Shown here: one piece after another, positions 32,218-44,700 of the stretch
How positions within the stretch are numbered: the stretch's first letter is position 1
How the letters are laid out: every line of letters begins with the position of its first letter
Assembly: GCF_000327385.1 (NCBI RefSeq)
Contig: NW_008707426.1
Location: 535,295 to 599,294 of the forward strand
Reading direction: 5' to 3'
DNA length: 64,000 nt
Source of the DNA: Lottia gigantea
Lineage: Eukaryota > Mollusca > Gastropoda > Lottiidae
Made by a program: the position numbers and the translations under genes
The notes under the pieces: generated by a model
What the model was told of the DNA's origin: nothing
The model's database searches: none
What the model saw: the letters and a program-made list of their open reading frames with translations, nothing else

Positions 32218-33180
32218 ACAGTCATAGAATCATGGTCATTAGAAACATTACGGTTAGCCATGGCGGAAATATCATCATAGTCAATACGCCGACTACAGTA
32301 CGCCATGGAGGCCATATAATCATAGCCATTAGAAACATTACGGTACATCATGGCGGCCATATCATGTAAGTCAATACAGCGACTACAGTAGGCCAACTAC
32401 AGTACGCCATGGTGGACTTATCATAGTCATAAGAAACATTGAGGTTTGCCATGGCGGACATTTTTATCATTGACAAATACAGTGCGCAATGGCGACCATA
32501 TAATGATAGTCATTAGAAACATCGTGGATCTCTATGGCGGAAATATCATCAAAGTCAATACGCCGACTACAGTACGCCATGGAGGTCATATCATCATAGT
32601 CATTACAGACATTACGGTACGCCATGACGGCCAGATCATGAAAGTCAATACACCTACTACAGTACGCCAACTACAGTACGCCATGGAGGACTTATCATTG
32701 TCGTGTGCATGGCGGTCATATCATCATAGTCATTAGAGACATTACGGTACGCCATGACGGCCAGATCATGAAAGTCAATACACCTACTACAGTACGCCAA
32801 CTACAGTACGACATGGAGGACTTATCATTGTCGTGTGCATGGCGGATATTTTATCATAGTCAATTTGCCAACTACAGTACGCCATGATGGCCAATCATTA
32901 GAAATATAACGGTACACAATGGCGGCCATATCATCATAGTCATTAATTTAGCTACAATATAGGGGTCATATCATCACAGTCATTAGGCTGGCTACAGTGC
33001 GTCTTGATATGACCACAGTCATTAGACTGGCTATGGTACGCCATGCAGGACATATCATTATATTAATTGAAAACATTACGGTATGCCATCGAATCATGGT
33101 TGGTTGATGGACTAAGTACACCATAGTGGTGGAATATAGACATTGAATGGACTTTAGAACACCATGGCGGACAGAGACTA
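32218..33180 (+). repeat. degenerate ~45-bp array, CATGGCGGxCATATCATCAT
   Basis: Around 20 imperfect units with CGCCATGGCGGCCATATCAT, ATAGTCATTAGAAACATTAC and CTACAGTACGCCA. Two adjoining stretches at about 32590-32700 and 32720-32830 are near-identical, showing a recent larger duplication. ORFs on both strands follow from the repeat. Confidence 0.85.
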
Positions 33181-33797
33181 CAGTTTGCTTTTGTATTATA
33201 TGTACCATACATTCATCTCCCATCAGTTTACGAACATCTGAAAGTTCTGAAAGTTCATAAAACAAGGATTACCACCCATTTCATTACCTTCATTTTATTG
33301 AAGGGAGGGGAGGGGGCATTGAACACCTCGGCTCCCCTTTGGATTTGGCATGGTCCCCCTCTCAAACTCTCAAATACGCCACTGTTTAAGCCATTGTAAG
33401 ATTGGACAATATCCCTCCACACTAGAAAGTGAAATACGTAATAAACTGAAGTTGAAAAATCTACACAAGATTTGTGTAAATTTCTTTTAACACAAACTTG
33501 TGTACTTTAAATTCGGATTATCATTGTCACTACATGCTAACACTAACAGGTTCCAAGCCACTAGGATTAATCTATTATAACACAAAGCATATAAATGGTT
33601 GGTTTAGTGTTATCTTTGATACTATCTATTACTCCATTAGTTAGTGTTAGATCTCTAGCTGAGGGCAGGGTAATATCTATTCTCTTTCTATACAAAATTA
33701 TTAAAGTAGTTTAAACTGATTGATAAATATTCAGTTCTTTGATCGTAATAACGCTGCAGTTACCATAAAATTACATGCGCTTTTGCTTTTGTGCACT

Positions 33798-34099
33798 TTA
33801 AAGGGACAGATACGACATTTTTTTGGGGTGGGGGAGGGGGGTGGGTTGATTTTAGCCTTGAATATATGTAAATAGTCTTCAGAAGTACTAGAAATGTACG
33901 ATAATTCCATAGTTTCTTTTAAAATACCTCAAACTAGGAACTTTACTCACTATTTCTATAATATGTCTTTTCCTTATATCACAGAGTATCTTCAATTGAC
34001 GAGTCGTCATTTTAACATTCAACCGCGGATAATTCTGGACTCACATGGATTTGAAGGATCAAATTTCGATGGTGAACTGTGAACACTACTACTGATTGG
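33798..34099 (+). mobile_element. MITE family B, right end missing
   Basis: TTAAAGGGACAGATACGACA, then a T/G-rich insertion, TAGTCTTCAGAAGTACTAGA, TTGACGAGTCGTCATTTTAA and GATGGTGAACTGTGAACAC. Stops after CTACTGATTGGC. Confidence 0.75.
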
Positions 34100-34718
34100 C
34101 AAATTTAACAACATTTGGAGAAGACAGACCACCGAAAATATTGAAAAACGGAAATCCTATCTCACTCCACTTGCAATCTACGATCTGAAGAGATTGTTAT
34201 GAATCTCGGGTTCTACCAATCAAATGTTCTGTTCAATAAAAGATTTTCGTACTCCGAACTGTGTTTAATCCCCCTCACATCTATATACGTCATGTGCAAT
34301 GGTCCCATCCCTTTTTGATAAGGGGCTGTGATTATAATAATGATCATGGGCTATATTCCAAGTCAACAGACAACATAACAAAACGTTAAAAACCAGATAA
34401 AGAAGTCAAGTAAATGTCAGACGACCTGACGATGATTGATTGGATATTACTATATAATAATACTGTCAGTTTACACTAATTAATTATCTGTTTGTTCTTT
34501 CACAAATAGCATAGTAAATGTCAATCACAACTTAAAGGTTCTAGGAAACATTAGTTGAGAGGGCCGTGCAAAATTTCCCGGAGGGTGGAGGGGGGAGGGG
34601 GGAGGGAGAGTGTGGAGGGGGTTCACAGGTCATTCTCTCACTATGTAAAATGATAACAAAATTTAGAAAATTGGAGTGGGGTTGAGGGCGGGCAAAGCCA
34701 AACATTAGTGATATAACT

Positions 34719-34951
34719 AATAAAGACTTTAATATAACTAAATAGAAAGACTAAAAAAAACATTAGTTATATAACTTATAAAAACAGAACTAGACATTAG
34801 TTATATAACTTATAAAAACAGAACTAGACATTAGTTATATAACTTATAAAAACAGAACTAGACATTAGTTATATAACTTATAAAAACAGAACTAGACATT
34901 AGTTATATAACTTATAAAGACTTTAATATAACTAAATAGAAAGACTAACAA
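34719..34951 (+). repeat. 34-bp array bracketed by a 35-bp direct repeat
   Basis: Five units of CATTAGTTATATAACTTATA plus AAAACAGAACTAGA (starts 34761, 34795, 34829, 34863, 34897). The stretch AAGACTTTAATATAACTAAA and the following TAGAAAGACTAA flank it on both sides (34725-34757 and 34919-34950). Each unit holds the palindrome TAGTTATATAACTTA-like core. Confidence 0.85.
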
Positions 34952-35122
34952 TGATATAACATAACACTCTCAGATCATTTAAAATATATTATACATAACA
35001 CATGTATAACATAACACACACCTTTCTGATCCACAGCGGTCCCTCTGTTTACATGTTTACAGTGCACTTAAAATCAACAACAGATTGAACAATCCCTGTC
35101 TTAGTTTAAACATCTAAAATTT

Positions 35123-35345
35123 TTAAAGGGATTGTAAAGAGATTTTCTTAATTCAGGCACACTGATAGTATCAATTTGCACCATTCCAATTTTCAATCAG
35201 ACATCTGTGGTTCCTGCTATTCCACTAAAACTAAGTATTTGATGACGTCACTAATCACAAAAGCTGCTAATGATATTGAATGGTAGAATTGCAGGAACCA
35301 CAGAGGACTGATTGAAATTACACATAAAAAATTCGGAAAACCCTA
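35123..35345. mobile_element. MITE family A, right arm damaged
   Basis: TTAAAGGGATTGTAAAGAGA at the left with a full left arm to GATGACGTCACTAATCAC; the right arm is shortened after GGAACCACAGAGGACTGATT. Confidence 0.75.
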
Positions 35346-36011
35346 GAGCTTTAATGTTTGTCCCTGAGAAATATGTAAAATTTTATAAAAGAAATATTCA
35401 GGATTGAAGGATGTGAATGTAAAGATAAAAACTAATTATAATCCCTGAAGACATTATTGTCTGAGTGGTAAAACATTTTGGTTTTTTGGGGTATTTTTTT
35501 CATCATTTTGATAGAAATTGGAATTGCACCTTCAAAACTCTACTGATAGTCTGAGAATGTCTTTAAGTTCATAAAAATATAAACATGAGCACACACAATT
35601 CATCAAAATTTGTTTTTACAAAGGACAATTTTCAGCCAAAATTTGGGAGTTGAAATTTCTAAGAGAGAAATGTGTTTAGTTTCAATGTCAACTTACAAAA
35701 AATGATATATTTGTCAACGCCAAGACATTCTAAGACTAACAGTACTATTTTGAGGCTGAAAAAGGTATAGAAAAAATTCAAAGAACTTTTTGCTTTGCTC
35801 AGACATGGTGTTAAGGTGAAATGAGAATTTAACTCATAGAAAGCATGCGCCTAGGTACGAAGCAAGGACTGTTCCATTGTGTCCAAACAACATCCCCATA
35901 CTTCCTCGGTTAATTAGACCATGTCAAAACCCGTATTTGTTATTTGATGACCTTGTCAAAACCAGTAATCGTGATACGATGGGACTATTCATTTACAAGT
36001 GCTGGTTAGTA

Positions 36012-36824
36012 TTAGCTGTCAAATTCTGAGAGTGACAGATAGCCCTGCATTGGTGGAGGTATGATTCCTGACAGTTCTTGAAGTTTCGTGATAAAATCTG
36101 GCTTCAAGACTTGGCGAAGTCGATTCCGGCATTGTTGCTGAAGAACTATCGGTCTTACCGCCAGATTCAACCCTTTTTCTACAGTTTCGTAAAATTTCTC
36201 AATAGTAAAAGTCTGGTAGATTGCAGACTTTTGAAAATGGGCGCCAGCAAGGATTAACATTCGAACTATTTTGAGGTTATTGTTGTTTAAAGCACAAAGC
36301 AATGGTGTCATGGCTTCTCCCTGTATTACCCCAGCTATGTCTAATTCACAATTATGTTGAAGTAAAATTTTCACACAAATGTCATGGCCTTTGCTTGTGG
36401 CATGAAGTAATGGTGTTTTATGTAAATAATCAAAGGGATTCACGTCTGCATTATATTTCAGTAACGTTTCCAAAATTTCTGGATGTCCTCGTATAGCTGC
36501 AGCATGAAGCGCCGTCTGTCTACGTTTAGTTGATGCATGGTTGACGTCTGCCCCATTTTCTAGCAGTAGATCAACAATGCCCACATTTGGAGAATAAATG
36601 GCCGCCCAAATCAAGGGAGAGAATCCATTAAAATCGTGGTAGTTTCCATCAGCCTTATGTTCCAATAACAACTTGACGATTTCAAAATGGCCAAAGCGGA
36701 TGGCCCAGAATAAGGCACTATGAAGCTTATCAACTGTAATATTGTTAGTATCGTTTAATTCATTTATAACTCGCTGTACATCACCAATTTTGACTTTCTC
36801 CAACAAAAAGCCTTGATCAATCAT
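36012..36824 (-). CDS. ankyrin-repeat and SOCS-box (ASB-like) protein
   Basis: 270 aa from the first in-frame ATG (MIDQGFLLEKVKIGD). ASB proteins use ankyrin repeats to bind a substrate and the SOCS box to join Elongin B/C and Cullin5, forming a ubiquitin ligase. About five ankyrin repeats fill residues 34-190, with clear FGHFEIVKLLLEHKAD, VGIVDLLLENGADVN, TALHAAAIRGHPEILETLL and TPLLHATSKGHDICVKILL cores. The C-terminal SOCS box has CRNRLRQVLKPDFITKLQEL and ends PPMQGYLSLSEFDS, with the expected Leu/Cys Elongin-contact start. The reading frame stays open 15 or more codons upstream (GTG at 36869, no ATG), up to a splice acceptor TATTAG just before 36874, so that stretch is 5' UTR or a continuation from another exon. 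A good donor (ATG|GTAAGT) at 37127/37126 marks a likely upstream exon. The paralogue within the ASB family is not determined. Confidence 0.85.
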   Translation of the reverse strand: MIDQGFLLEKVKIGDVQRVINELNDTNNITVDKLHSALFWAIRFGHFEIVKLLLEHKADGNYHDFNGFSPLIWAAIYSPNVGIVDLLLENGADVNHASTKRRQTALHAAAIRGHPEILETLLKYNADVNPFDYLHKTPLLHATSKGHDICVKILLQHNCELDIAGVIQGEAMTPLLCALNNNNLKIVRMLILAGAHFQKSAIYQTFTIEKFYETVEKGLNLAVRPIVLQQQCRNRLRQVLKPDFITKLQELSGIIPPPMQGYLSLSEFDS

Positions 36825-37126
36825 TTTGGTTCTGTTTTTGGCGAGTCTTAAACCATCACTCAACTTCACTGCTTCTAATAAATAAATTTTTAATAAGGAT
36901 TAAAAAAAAAAACAAACACACACAGCAAATATGCATTACCTTAACTTTAAAATCTGCAGATAGTACCACTATCCTATCCCAATGAGCTCACTCACAAATG
37001 ATCAGAATAGAATTTTCAATTGCATTGTCTTCTAGAATGAAAGGGTTGATATGTCGATAAACTCAGAATTTTTTTTAGCTTAAAACAGACGAGGTAACAA
37101 ACAAAAACTACGTTTTCAATACTTAC

Positions 37127-37165
37127 CATTTTTATTTTGACAGCTTCAAAACAAACAGATCACGT
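37127..37165 (-). other. likely 5' UTR exon end of the ASB-like gene
   Basis: On the minus strand AAAAATG is followed by GTAAGTATTG, a near-perfect donor; spliced to 36874 it would precede the coding exon. The ATG at this border would run into TGA after three codons, so it is not the main start. The exon's 5' limit is not visible. Confidence 0.4.
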
Positions 37166-38100
37166 GACACATTTGTTTACATCAGATGTCAAGGTCACTA
37201 GCTAAAATAGGTCAACTTTGAATTTACAGAGACTGCCATTCTTTACAATATTCAAGCACACTGCAAATATTTAAAAATTTTGACGTATTTCATGATGAAT
37301 AGAAAATGACAACATTAGATAAAAGCCAACTTCAAAGTTTTAAAAATGTTACATTGACAGGTCAAGGCTGTCGGGTTGAATAAAATGGCAGATATACAAA
37401 GTTAGATCAAAAAACAAAAAAACACAAAATATTTCAAATTTCGATTCATAATTCATTTATATTTATAAAAAAACAAAATCTTGACCGGCATAGAAATACT
37501 CCAAAAATTTTGAAACACTTTTATAAAGATTTTAGAAAAGGAAGTCAAAATTTCGTTTTCTATATTCTAACTTTTTATTGGACCCGTCAGAGGGCGTGTT
37601 GGATTAATGGTGGACAGACGCTAGAATTTTAAAGAAACTAAAACATCTTTTGACTGTAAAGGTATTAGATTTTCTTTAATATTTGAATCATTGCTTGCAT
37701 TCAGTCCCAAACAGATTTATCTTCCATATCAAGCTTGTAAAGAAGCCTATTTGCTCTCTGCCATCTTGACATTTTCATTTTTCTTTGGTTGGCAAGTGTA
37801 AACAAAGTTCATGAAAGAAGCAACCGACGAAACAAGTATAATCTTGTCACAAACAAGCCGCGATGCTAATCTGTGATTTGGGTTTAACCATTTAATTTTT
37901 TTCAGCTTGGCTTGAGGTAGGTCTGAACAATGGCAATTGGATGCTACATATTAATGAATTTGGCCATGATTTTTATGACTTATTTGGTTTTATGCCACCT
38001 TAATCAAGACATGCTCATCAACAGAAAGAATTATTAATTAATGATATGTTCATTTATGCTACCAATTATACAATCTGATGAAAACCCAAAATGATATTAT
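37166..38100. other. divergent intergenic region between ASB-like and CCDC177-like genes
   Basis: No ORF or known repeat apart from a SINE tail scrap at its right end. It must hold the promoters of the two divergent genes; I see no clear core element. Confidence 0.4.
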
Positions 38101-38125
38101 TCTCATTTATTTCTGTTGCTTGATG

Positions 38126-38172
38126 GTGCAGAAAAGTAGGATGTAGAGTTAACACTCCATTCAATTCATTTT
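38126..38172 (+). mobile_element. SINE 3' tail fragment
   Basis: GATGGTGCAGAAAAGTAGGA, then AACACTCCATTCAATTCATT, the last 45 bp of the family. Confidence 0.65.
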
Positions 38173-38289
38173 AGTTGCTCAATTTGCGAAAAAGTAGCTG
38201 TTTGAAAGGTTGTAACTATTACATGGGTTGAAAATGAGAGTTCTGCACTAAGTACCAGGGTCCTAAGTTATATTTATCAGATTACTGTA

Positions 38290-38620
38290 AGCTTATTCCT
38301 TCACCATCCGTTTGAATAATCATACCATAATCTCAGAAACAGGAATTTTTGGCCAAACTAATCAGTAATGGTGTTCAAAGCTCAAATTTGAGATTTCAAA
38401 TCCATGTGCATGTGCTATCCAGTACTTTCCATGTTAAAAGTTAGAAAGACGACATCGTCTTCTCTTGAGACTCTGCCATATATATAGAAAAGACATAGAG
38501 ATAGAAAGTGAAATTCCTAGTTTGGGGTATTTTGGAAGGAATTACATTACTTCAGAAGGTTACATACGTATATATTCAAGACCCAAATAAACCTCCAAAA
38601 TGGCAAATATTTCCCTTTAA
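38290..38620 (-). mobile_element. MITE family B, near-complete copy upstream of CCDC177-like
   Basis: CACCATCCGTTTGAATAATC, AAACTAATCAGTAATGGTGT, TCTTGAGACTCTGCCATATA and AAAATGGCAAATATTTCCC then TTTAA. It ends about 90 bp before exon 1's acceptor. Confidence 0.8.
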
Positions 38621-38733
38621 CTTTTTAGTTGAGATATCCCAGTTCAGATCAAAGTTTTGTTTAACAGATGTTTGAAGTAATCTTTATCTTAATCAAAATG
38701 CAATGTTTTTCAGATCAGCTACTGGCTAGTATC

Positions 38734-41700
38734 ATGTCTCGACCAGTGCCTTCGTTGGATTTATATAATTTTGAAGATAATCAATATGAAGAGAGTAAAT
38801 ATGTATTAACGAGTCCCAGATCTTTAGAGGCGTGTTCTCAGCTTGGTGTTAAACCAATAGATCTTCTGTATAAACCACTCTCAGAGTATCAGGAAGAACT
38901 GCTGCCAGAAGAAATTCCACTTCGTACCATTTTTAATATCTATGATGATCAGGAACAATGCAGACAGAGTGAGTATAAATGAAAGATTCATGTTAATGAT
39001 TTAATTATTGGGACACTCTGAAGGGGTAGGTTATACCAAAAATTAGTTAAAGGGATGGTGCATTGAAATAATCGCTTGCAAAGCGAAATTAAAGGGATTG
39101 TAAAGGGATTTTCTAAATTTTTTATGTGTGTCAGAGACACTGATAGCATCAATTTGCACCATTCCAATTTTCAGTCAAAAGTCTGTGGTTCCTGAAATAC
39201 CACAAAAAATAAGTGTTTGTATCACATAAGGCCTACATGATTAGAGACATCATCAAACACTTAGTTTTAGTGGAATTGCAGAAACCACAGACATCTGATT
39301 TGCTTTCAGTGCTTTCAGATACACATAAAAATCTTATTTACAATCCTTTTAACCCTCTTCCAATTAAACAGTAAATTTTAAAAGTGAATTTATTATCCCA
39401 AGAATATATACAAATAGATTTAAGATTTTTTTTTTTATTACTGTGAACATATTTTTATTATAGCAAAATTACAATTGTGTCGTAAAGAAAGGAGTAGGAT
39501 TATAGAAGATAGAAATAAAAGTCCAACTCGAGTTTGGAGTACATCCAGACGTAGAAACTACTCTGTAGAAAGACCATCCAGTGCTAGAACATCCAGTAGA
39601 AAACAGAAATGTATCAGAGTTACTAGATCTCATTCAGGTAGGCTTAATGATCCAGTCCAGTGATGGGCAATTGGAAGAAAATGATAATCGATTAATTGAA
39701 ATAATTACCAGCATTAAAACTATCATAATCAACAAAACAACTACGAAATTAATTTATAAATCCTTTAATCATTTGTATGTTTTTTAAGAGCCACATTAGA
39801 TATGTGTTTTTGATGATTGATTGATTACATAATTTATTATGCCACTTCGCTTATTAATCTATTACATAATGTATCATGCCTCACTGATTATTAATTGATT
39901 ACATAATGTATCATGCCTCACTGATTATTAATTGATTACATAATTTATTATGCCTCTCTGATTATTAATTGATTACATAATTTATTATGCCTCACTGATT
40001 ATTAATTGATTACATAATTTATTATGCCTCACTGATTATTAATCGATTACATAATTTATTATGCCTCTCTGATCATTAATCTATTACATAATGTATTATG
40101 CCTCTCTGATTATTAATCTATAACATAATTTATTATGCCTCTCCGATTATTAATCTAATACATGATTTATTATGCCTTCCCATTATTGATCAATTAAATG
40201 ATTTATTATGCCATTTCTAATTGATTACCGGTACATGATTGATTATGCCTCTCCCATCATTAATCTACTACATAATTTATTTTGCCTCTACGATCATTTA
40301 TTGATTACATAATTTATTATGCCTCTCCGATTATTAATCGATTAATAATTTATTATTCCTTTCTGATTATTGATCAATTAAATTATTTATATTATGCCTC
40401 TTCCATTATTACGGAAGCTTCCGTATATTATTGATCAATAAATTGTTTATTATGCCTTTCACATTATTGATTTCATAATTTATATGCTTCTTTGATTATT
40501 TTGATTAATCAACACTTATCACCTAAAGTTAAAGAGAATTTGAACTATTTTGATATTTAGATGATGATTTATGTACAGAGAAACTACAGAGAAAGAGAAC
40601 TGCATGGGCCACTAGTATAGGACATAAACGTTTAACACATAATGAACTAGAGGCTAGGTGAGTTCAGTTTTTAATATTAGATTTTTTAATTAGCCCTCAT
40701 TTGTAATATAGCCACTTCAGTTAGGGTCTAAAGACGGGCCTCTTGAACATACAGCAAAATAACCTTTTGACCTAATGTGATGACATCTGCTTTAACCAAT
40801 CTCTCACAAACTCCCAGCAGCCTGTTAAATTAATAAAAAATTGAGCGAAAGTTTGGTTTAATTTTGATTAGACTGATTTATTGTAGAAACAGGGCTTGAA
40901 GAATGAAAATTAAACTTTTCAAAGAAGCAAGAATTTAGGTTTTGGATGAACTTTTCTTTTTAGTTGTGCTCATTTTTTAGTTTTTTATTTCGTGTGAACT
41001 GCTTGGACAAATGGTGTAAAAAGAAAAAACCTGCTCTGTAAATTTTGTAATGTCGTCTACAAATTTCTGTCTAAATCGAAACCCTATGTCTGACAGATAT
41101 TTCAAACAGATAGAAAGTAATTTTTGAGGGATGTGACTGATAAAACTTTTTGTAATATTTCTAGAGCTAATGAACTACATGAAGAAAGTATAAGATTACG
41201 TAAAGTTTTATTGGCCAGAAAAACAGGCAAATCACCTACCAGGTATATAACACCTTTTTTAATAGATCAGTCTTGTCCACTTGTTGATTCATCAGCCTAT
41301 TGGTGGTTCAAGAGCTTCATGGAACAAGAATTCTGACTAAGTTCTGTCACTTGGCCAATATTTTATTAAAGGGATTATAAAGAGTTCTTTTCTAAATTTT
41401 TTATGTGTATTGGGACACTGATAGCATCAATTTGCACCATTCCAATTTTCCTGCAATTCCACAAATAAGAAGTGTTTGATGATGTCACTTATCACAAAGG
41501 GTCTAATTTGACGTAGCATATTTTGCGATCAGTGATGTCATCGAACACTTAGTTTAAGTGGAATTGCAAGAACCACAGAAGTGTTATTGAAAATTTGAAT
41601 AGTGCAAATTGATGTTGTCAGTGTCTCTGATACATATAGAATTTTTAGAAACCTCTTTACAATCCCTTTAATATCAATGGAGGGAGTCATCTTGGTTTTA

Positions 41701-44700
41701 TAAACTTCAGTTGGTTATAAAAAGTATCCAAAATTATTTCACTGTCAATTTTGAATTACCAGTACATAAAGTTTATATTTAGAATTTATTTGTTATTTTT
41801 TTTTAGGGAGAGCAGAAGTAGAAATAGAGTAGGAATTACCTCCCCTAGACAACGAAGTTCAAGTGTTAACAGAAGTCTATCATGCTCTTCAGTGGATCCA
41901 ACACATAGGCGTTCACATTCAGCTTCTAGATTACAGCGTTCACTTTCAGCCACAAGACCAGAGCGTTCACTTTCAGCCACAAGAGCTCAGCGTTCACTTT
42001 CAGCCACAAGAGCTCAGCGTTCACTATCTACAAATAGACCCCAACGCTCAGTTTCGACTTCTAGACTAAACTATTCCACAGAGATTGGTATTCCACGAAG
42101 GGTATGTAACCATTTTCTTTTTTAAAAAAAACAGAATTTGAAATAATGATACTGAGAGCAGTTGGACACAGTTAGGTGAAAATTAGACCAAACTTTCACC
42201 TCCAATGCTGAGATTTTGTGACAGGAACAAAAGGTGCATTCAGTGTCTAATGCTTCTCAGAATACACCTTTTGTTGGCATCACCAAATTTCAGTGTTGGC
42301 AGTGTCATCAAAAAGACGAATGTTCAAGATTTAGACCCTAACTGAACAAGGCTATATATGTGATATTGCAGGAATCACAGACATCTAATTGAAAATTAGA
42401 ATGGTGTATATTGATGCTTTCAGTGTCCCAGATATGCATAAAAAATTTAGAAACCTCTTTACAATCCCTTTAAGAAGGAGTCTGAAGGATTCATTAGAAC
42501 CTAACTGAAGTGGCTATATTAAATATAAAAGCTATTGAATAAAACATCTAAAATAAGACTCATCTTGCAGGATCAAAAGATATTAGATATTATGGAAGCA
42601 AAACGCCAAGAAGATAAAGCTTTGAAAAGATTACAACACAGGGCAATATTGGGTTGGGATAAAGAAAGACTACTGGAGAAAAAATCGCGAAATGATGCTG
42701 AAAACAGACGTAGAAAATTATTAGCTGAAGAAAGCAGAATACATCAAAATAAACTGGTAAACTTTGTACCTTTTTTAGTCTGAATTTGTTGTCCATCATA
42801 TTTACTTTTGCAATTTTTGCATCATTCCAATTTTCAATCAGACGTCTCTGGTTTCTGCAATTCCTCTAAAACTTAAATGGTTGATGCGATCATAAATCGC
42901 GAAGTACCTTATGTGAAAGCAAATTAGTGATTAGTCATCAAACACTTATTTCTAGTAGAATTGCAGGAAACAAAGACTTCTGACTGTAGGATTCCTTTCT
43001 TAAATTTGAATTTTGTTTGTTTTAAGAAATCTAAACAGGAAATGAAGAAGAGTTTAAACAATGAAGAGGAAGAATTAAGAAAAGAAAGATTAAAACAGAA
43101 AAACCTTAAATGGAAATCTTCCTTTTTACGTCAACATTTAACAAAGGTATGTAACTCTTTTTGATTACAAAAAGCTCGATTGGAGAGTTCTAAACAGGTT
43201 CTGTCTGTTCCAATTTTGCCCTGAATTTTAAGGTATGGAATATGTCACATTCAAAATCAACCCATCTCCGCCATTTTGAATTCTGTCTGCACCTTCTATT
43301 TTTTGGCACGCGTGGAAAGCGTTCTGAACTTTGTTCCAACTTGTTTTATTGATTGATTCCATGAATTACAAACTTGCAGAACTCTCTGATCGAGCGATTC
43401 CCAAGTGCTCTTATTAGGATTTGACAAAGCTATTACTATGCCTTGTGGTCTTGCTAAGGAATGTTAAGTTAGCGTAAGGTGGTATGCATTAATTTTCAAT
43501 TTATTTCAGGAACAGAAAGCAGCAGATAGAAAAGTATTTAACCAGTTAAAAAGACGTACACAGGTAGAGAATTGTAAAGTTGTAAACACTATTTTCAAAG
43601 CAGGTATTGAATGCAGCATAATTCTGGGTTTCCCATTGTCTGTGATGACATTAAAATGCATTATAGATGTTTGCACGTGACAAAAAATCCCAATGCCAAG
43701 TTTTTATTAACGGATAAGTGAAAAAAATGGATGTAAAATTTGATTTCTTCTGTTACAGAGAAAGAATCTAGAATTAAAAGAAATGGAAACAGATGCCTAT
43801 ATTGACAGACTGACACGAAAACAGAATCATCACCTAAATAAATCACAGAATTATAGAGATAATAGTTTAGAACATAGAAACAAGGTGAGTGTATCGTTTA
43901 TAATGGAAGGGGCAGGTCTAGAAAACATTTGCCCTGGTGTCATCACCTATTACCATCTTTTCCTTCTCCGCCATTTTGAATTCTGTGAACACCTACTATT
44001 TTTTCAAAATACATGGAACGTGGTCTGAATTCTGTTATAAATTGTTTTATTGAACATTATTATTCAGTGAGGTGTCGATTTCGGCTCTGGTGACGTTCAA
44101 AGGAACGACATTGACGCTGCTTAATGGCCACGTCAATCAAACTCAATGATAAAAGTAGTCTGTTAAGGGGCAGAGCTTTATTTTACATTCTGTTTACACA
44201 GATATAACTGAATACACGTGACCGCAGTTATCCAATCAAATTGCTTGATACTGTGTAATTATATTGGGTTATTTCAGCAATTTCAATTTTTTTTGTAGAA
44301 TTTAATGATGAACAACCGAAATGAAAGAAAATTTCACAAAACGAGGAAAAATCTTCTAGAACATGAATTAGTGTAAGTTATTATTTCTCTGTTTATTTTC
44401 CTCTACCCATTGAGATTTTTAATTCTGAAACATTTTGATCTTTTGTTTACTTTTTATTTCTGTATTGTATTTTATACAACACTCAGTGATCAATGGGTTA
44501 TTTCAATGTTCATTGTATTGAAGTTAATACAATTTTTTATTGTTGACTATTGGGTTGGAGTATGTGCTTATTAGCTTTTTTGATGATCTCCATTGTAATC
44601 TATCGAGATTTATACCACAGTCATGTACTGGTGGACAGGTGACACTGATAGCATTGATTTGCACCATTCCAATTTTCAATCAGATGTCTGCAGTATGACG

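Noticed and set aside
36825-36869. N-terminal extension of the ASB-like protein from GTG at 36869
   Set aside because: GTG is not a normal animal start codon; the first in-frame ATG is at 36824. The extension may be 5' UTR.
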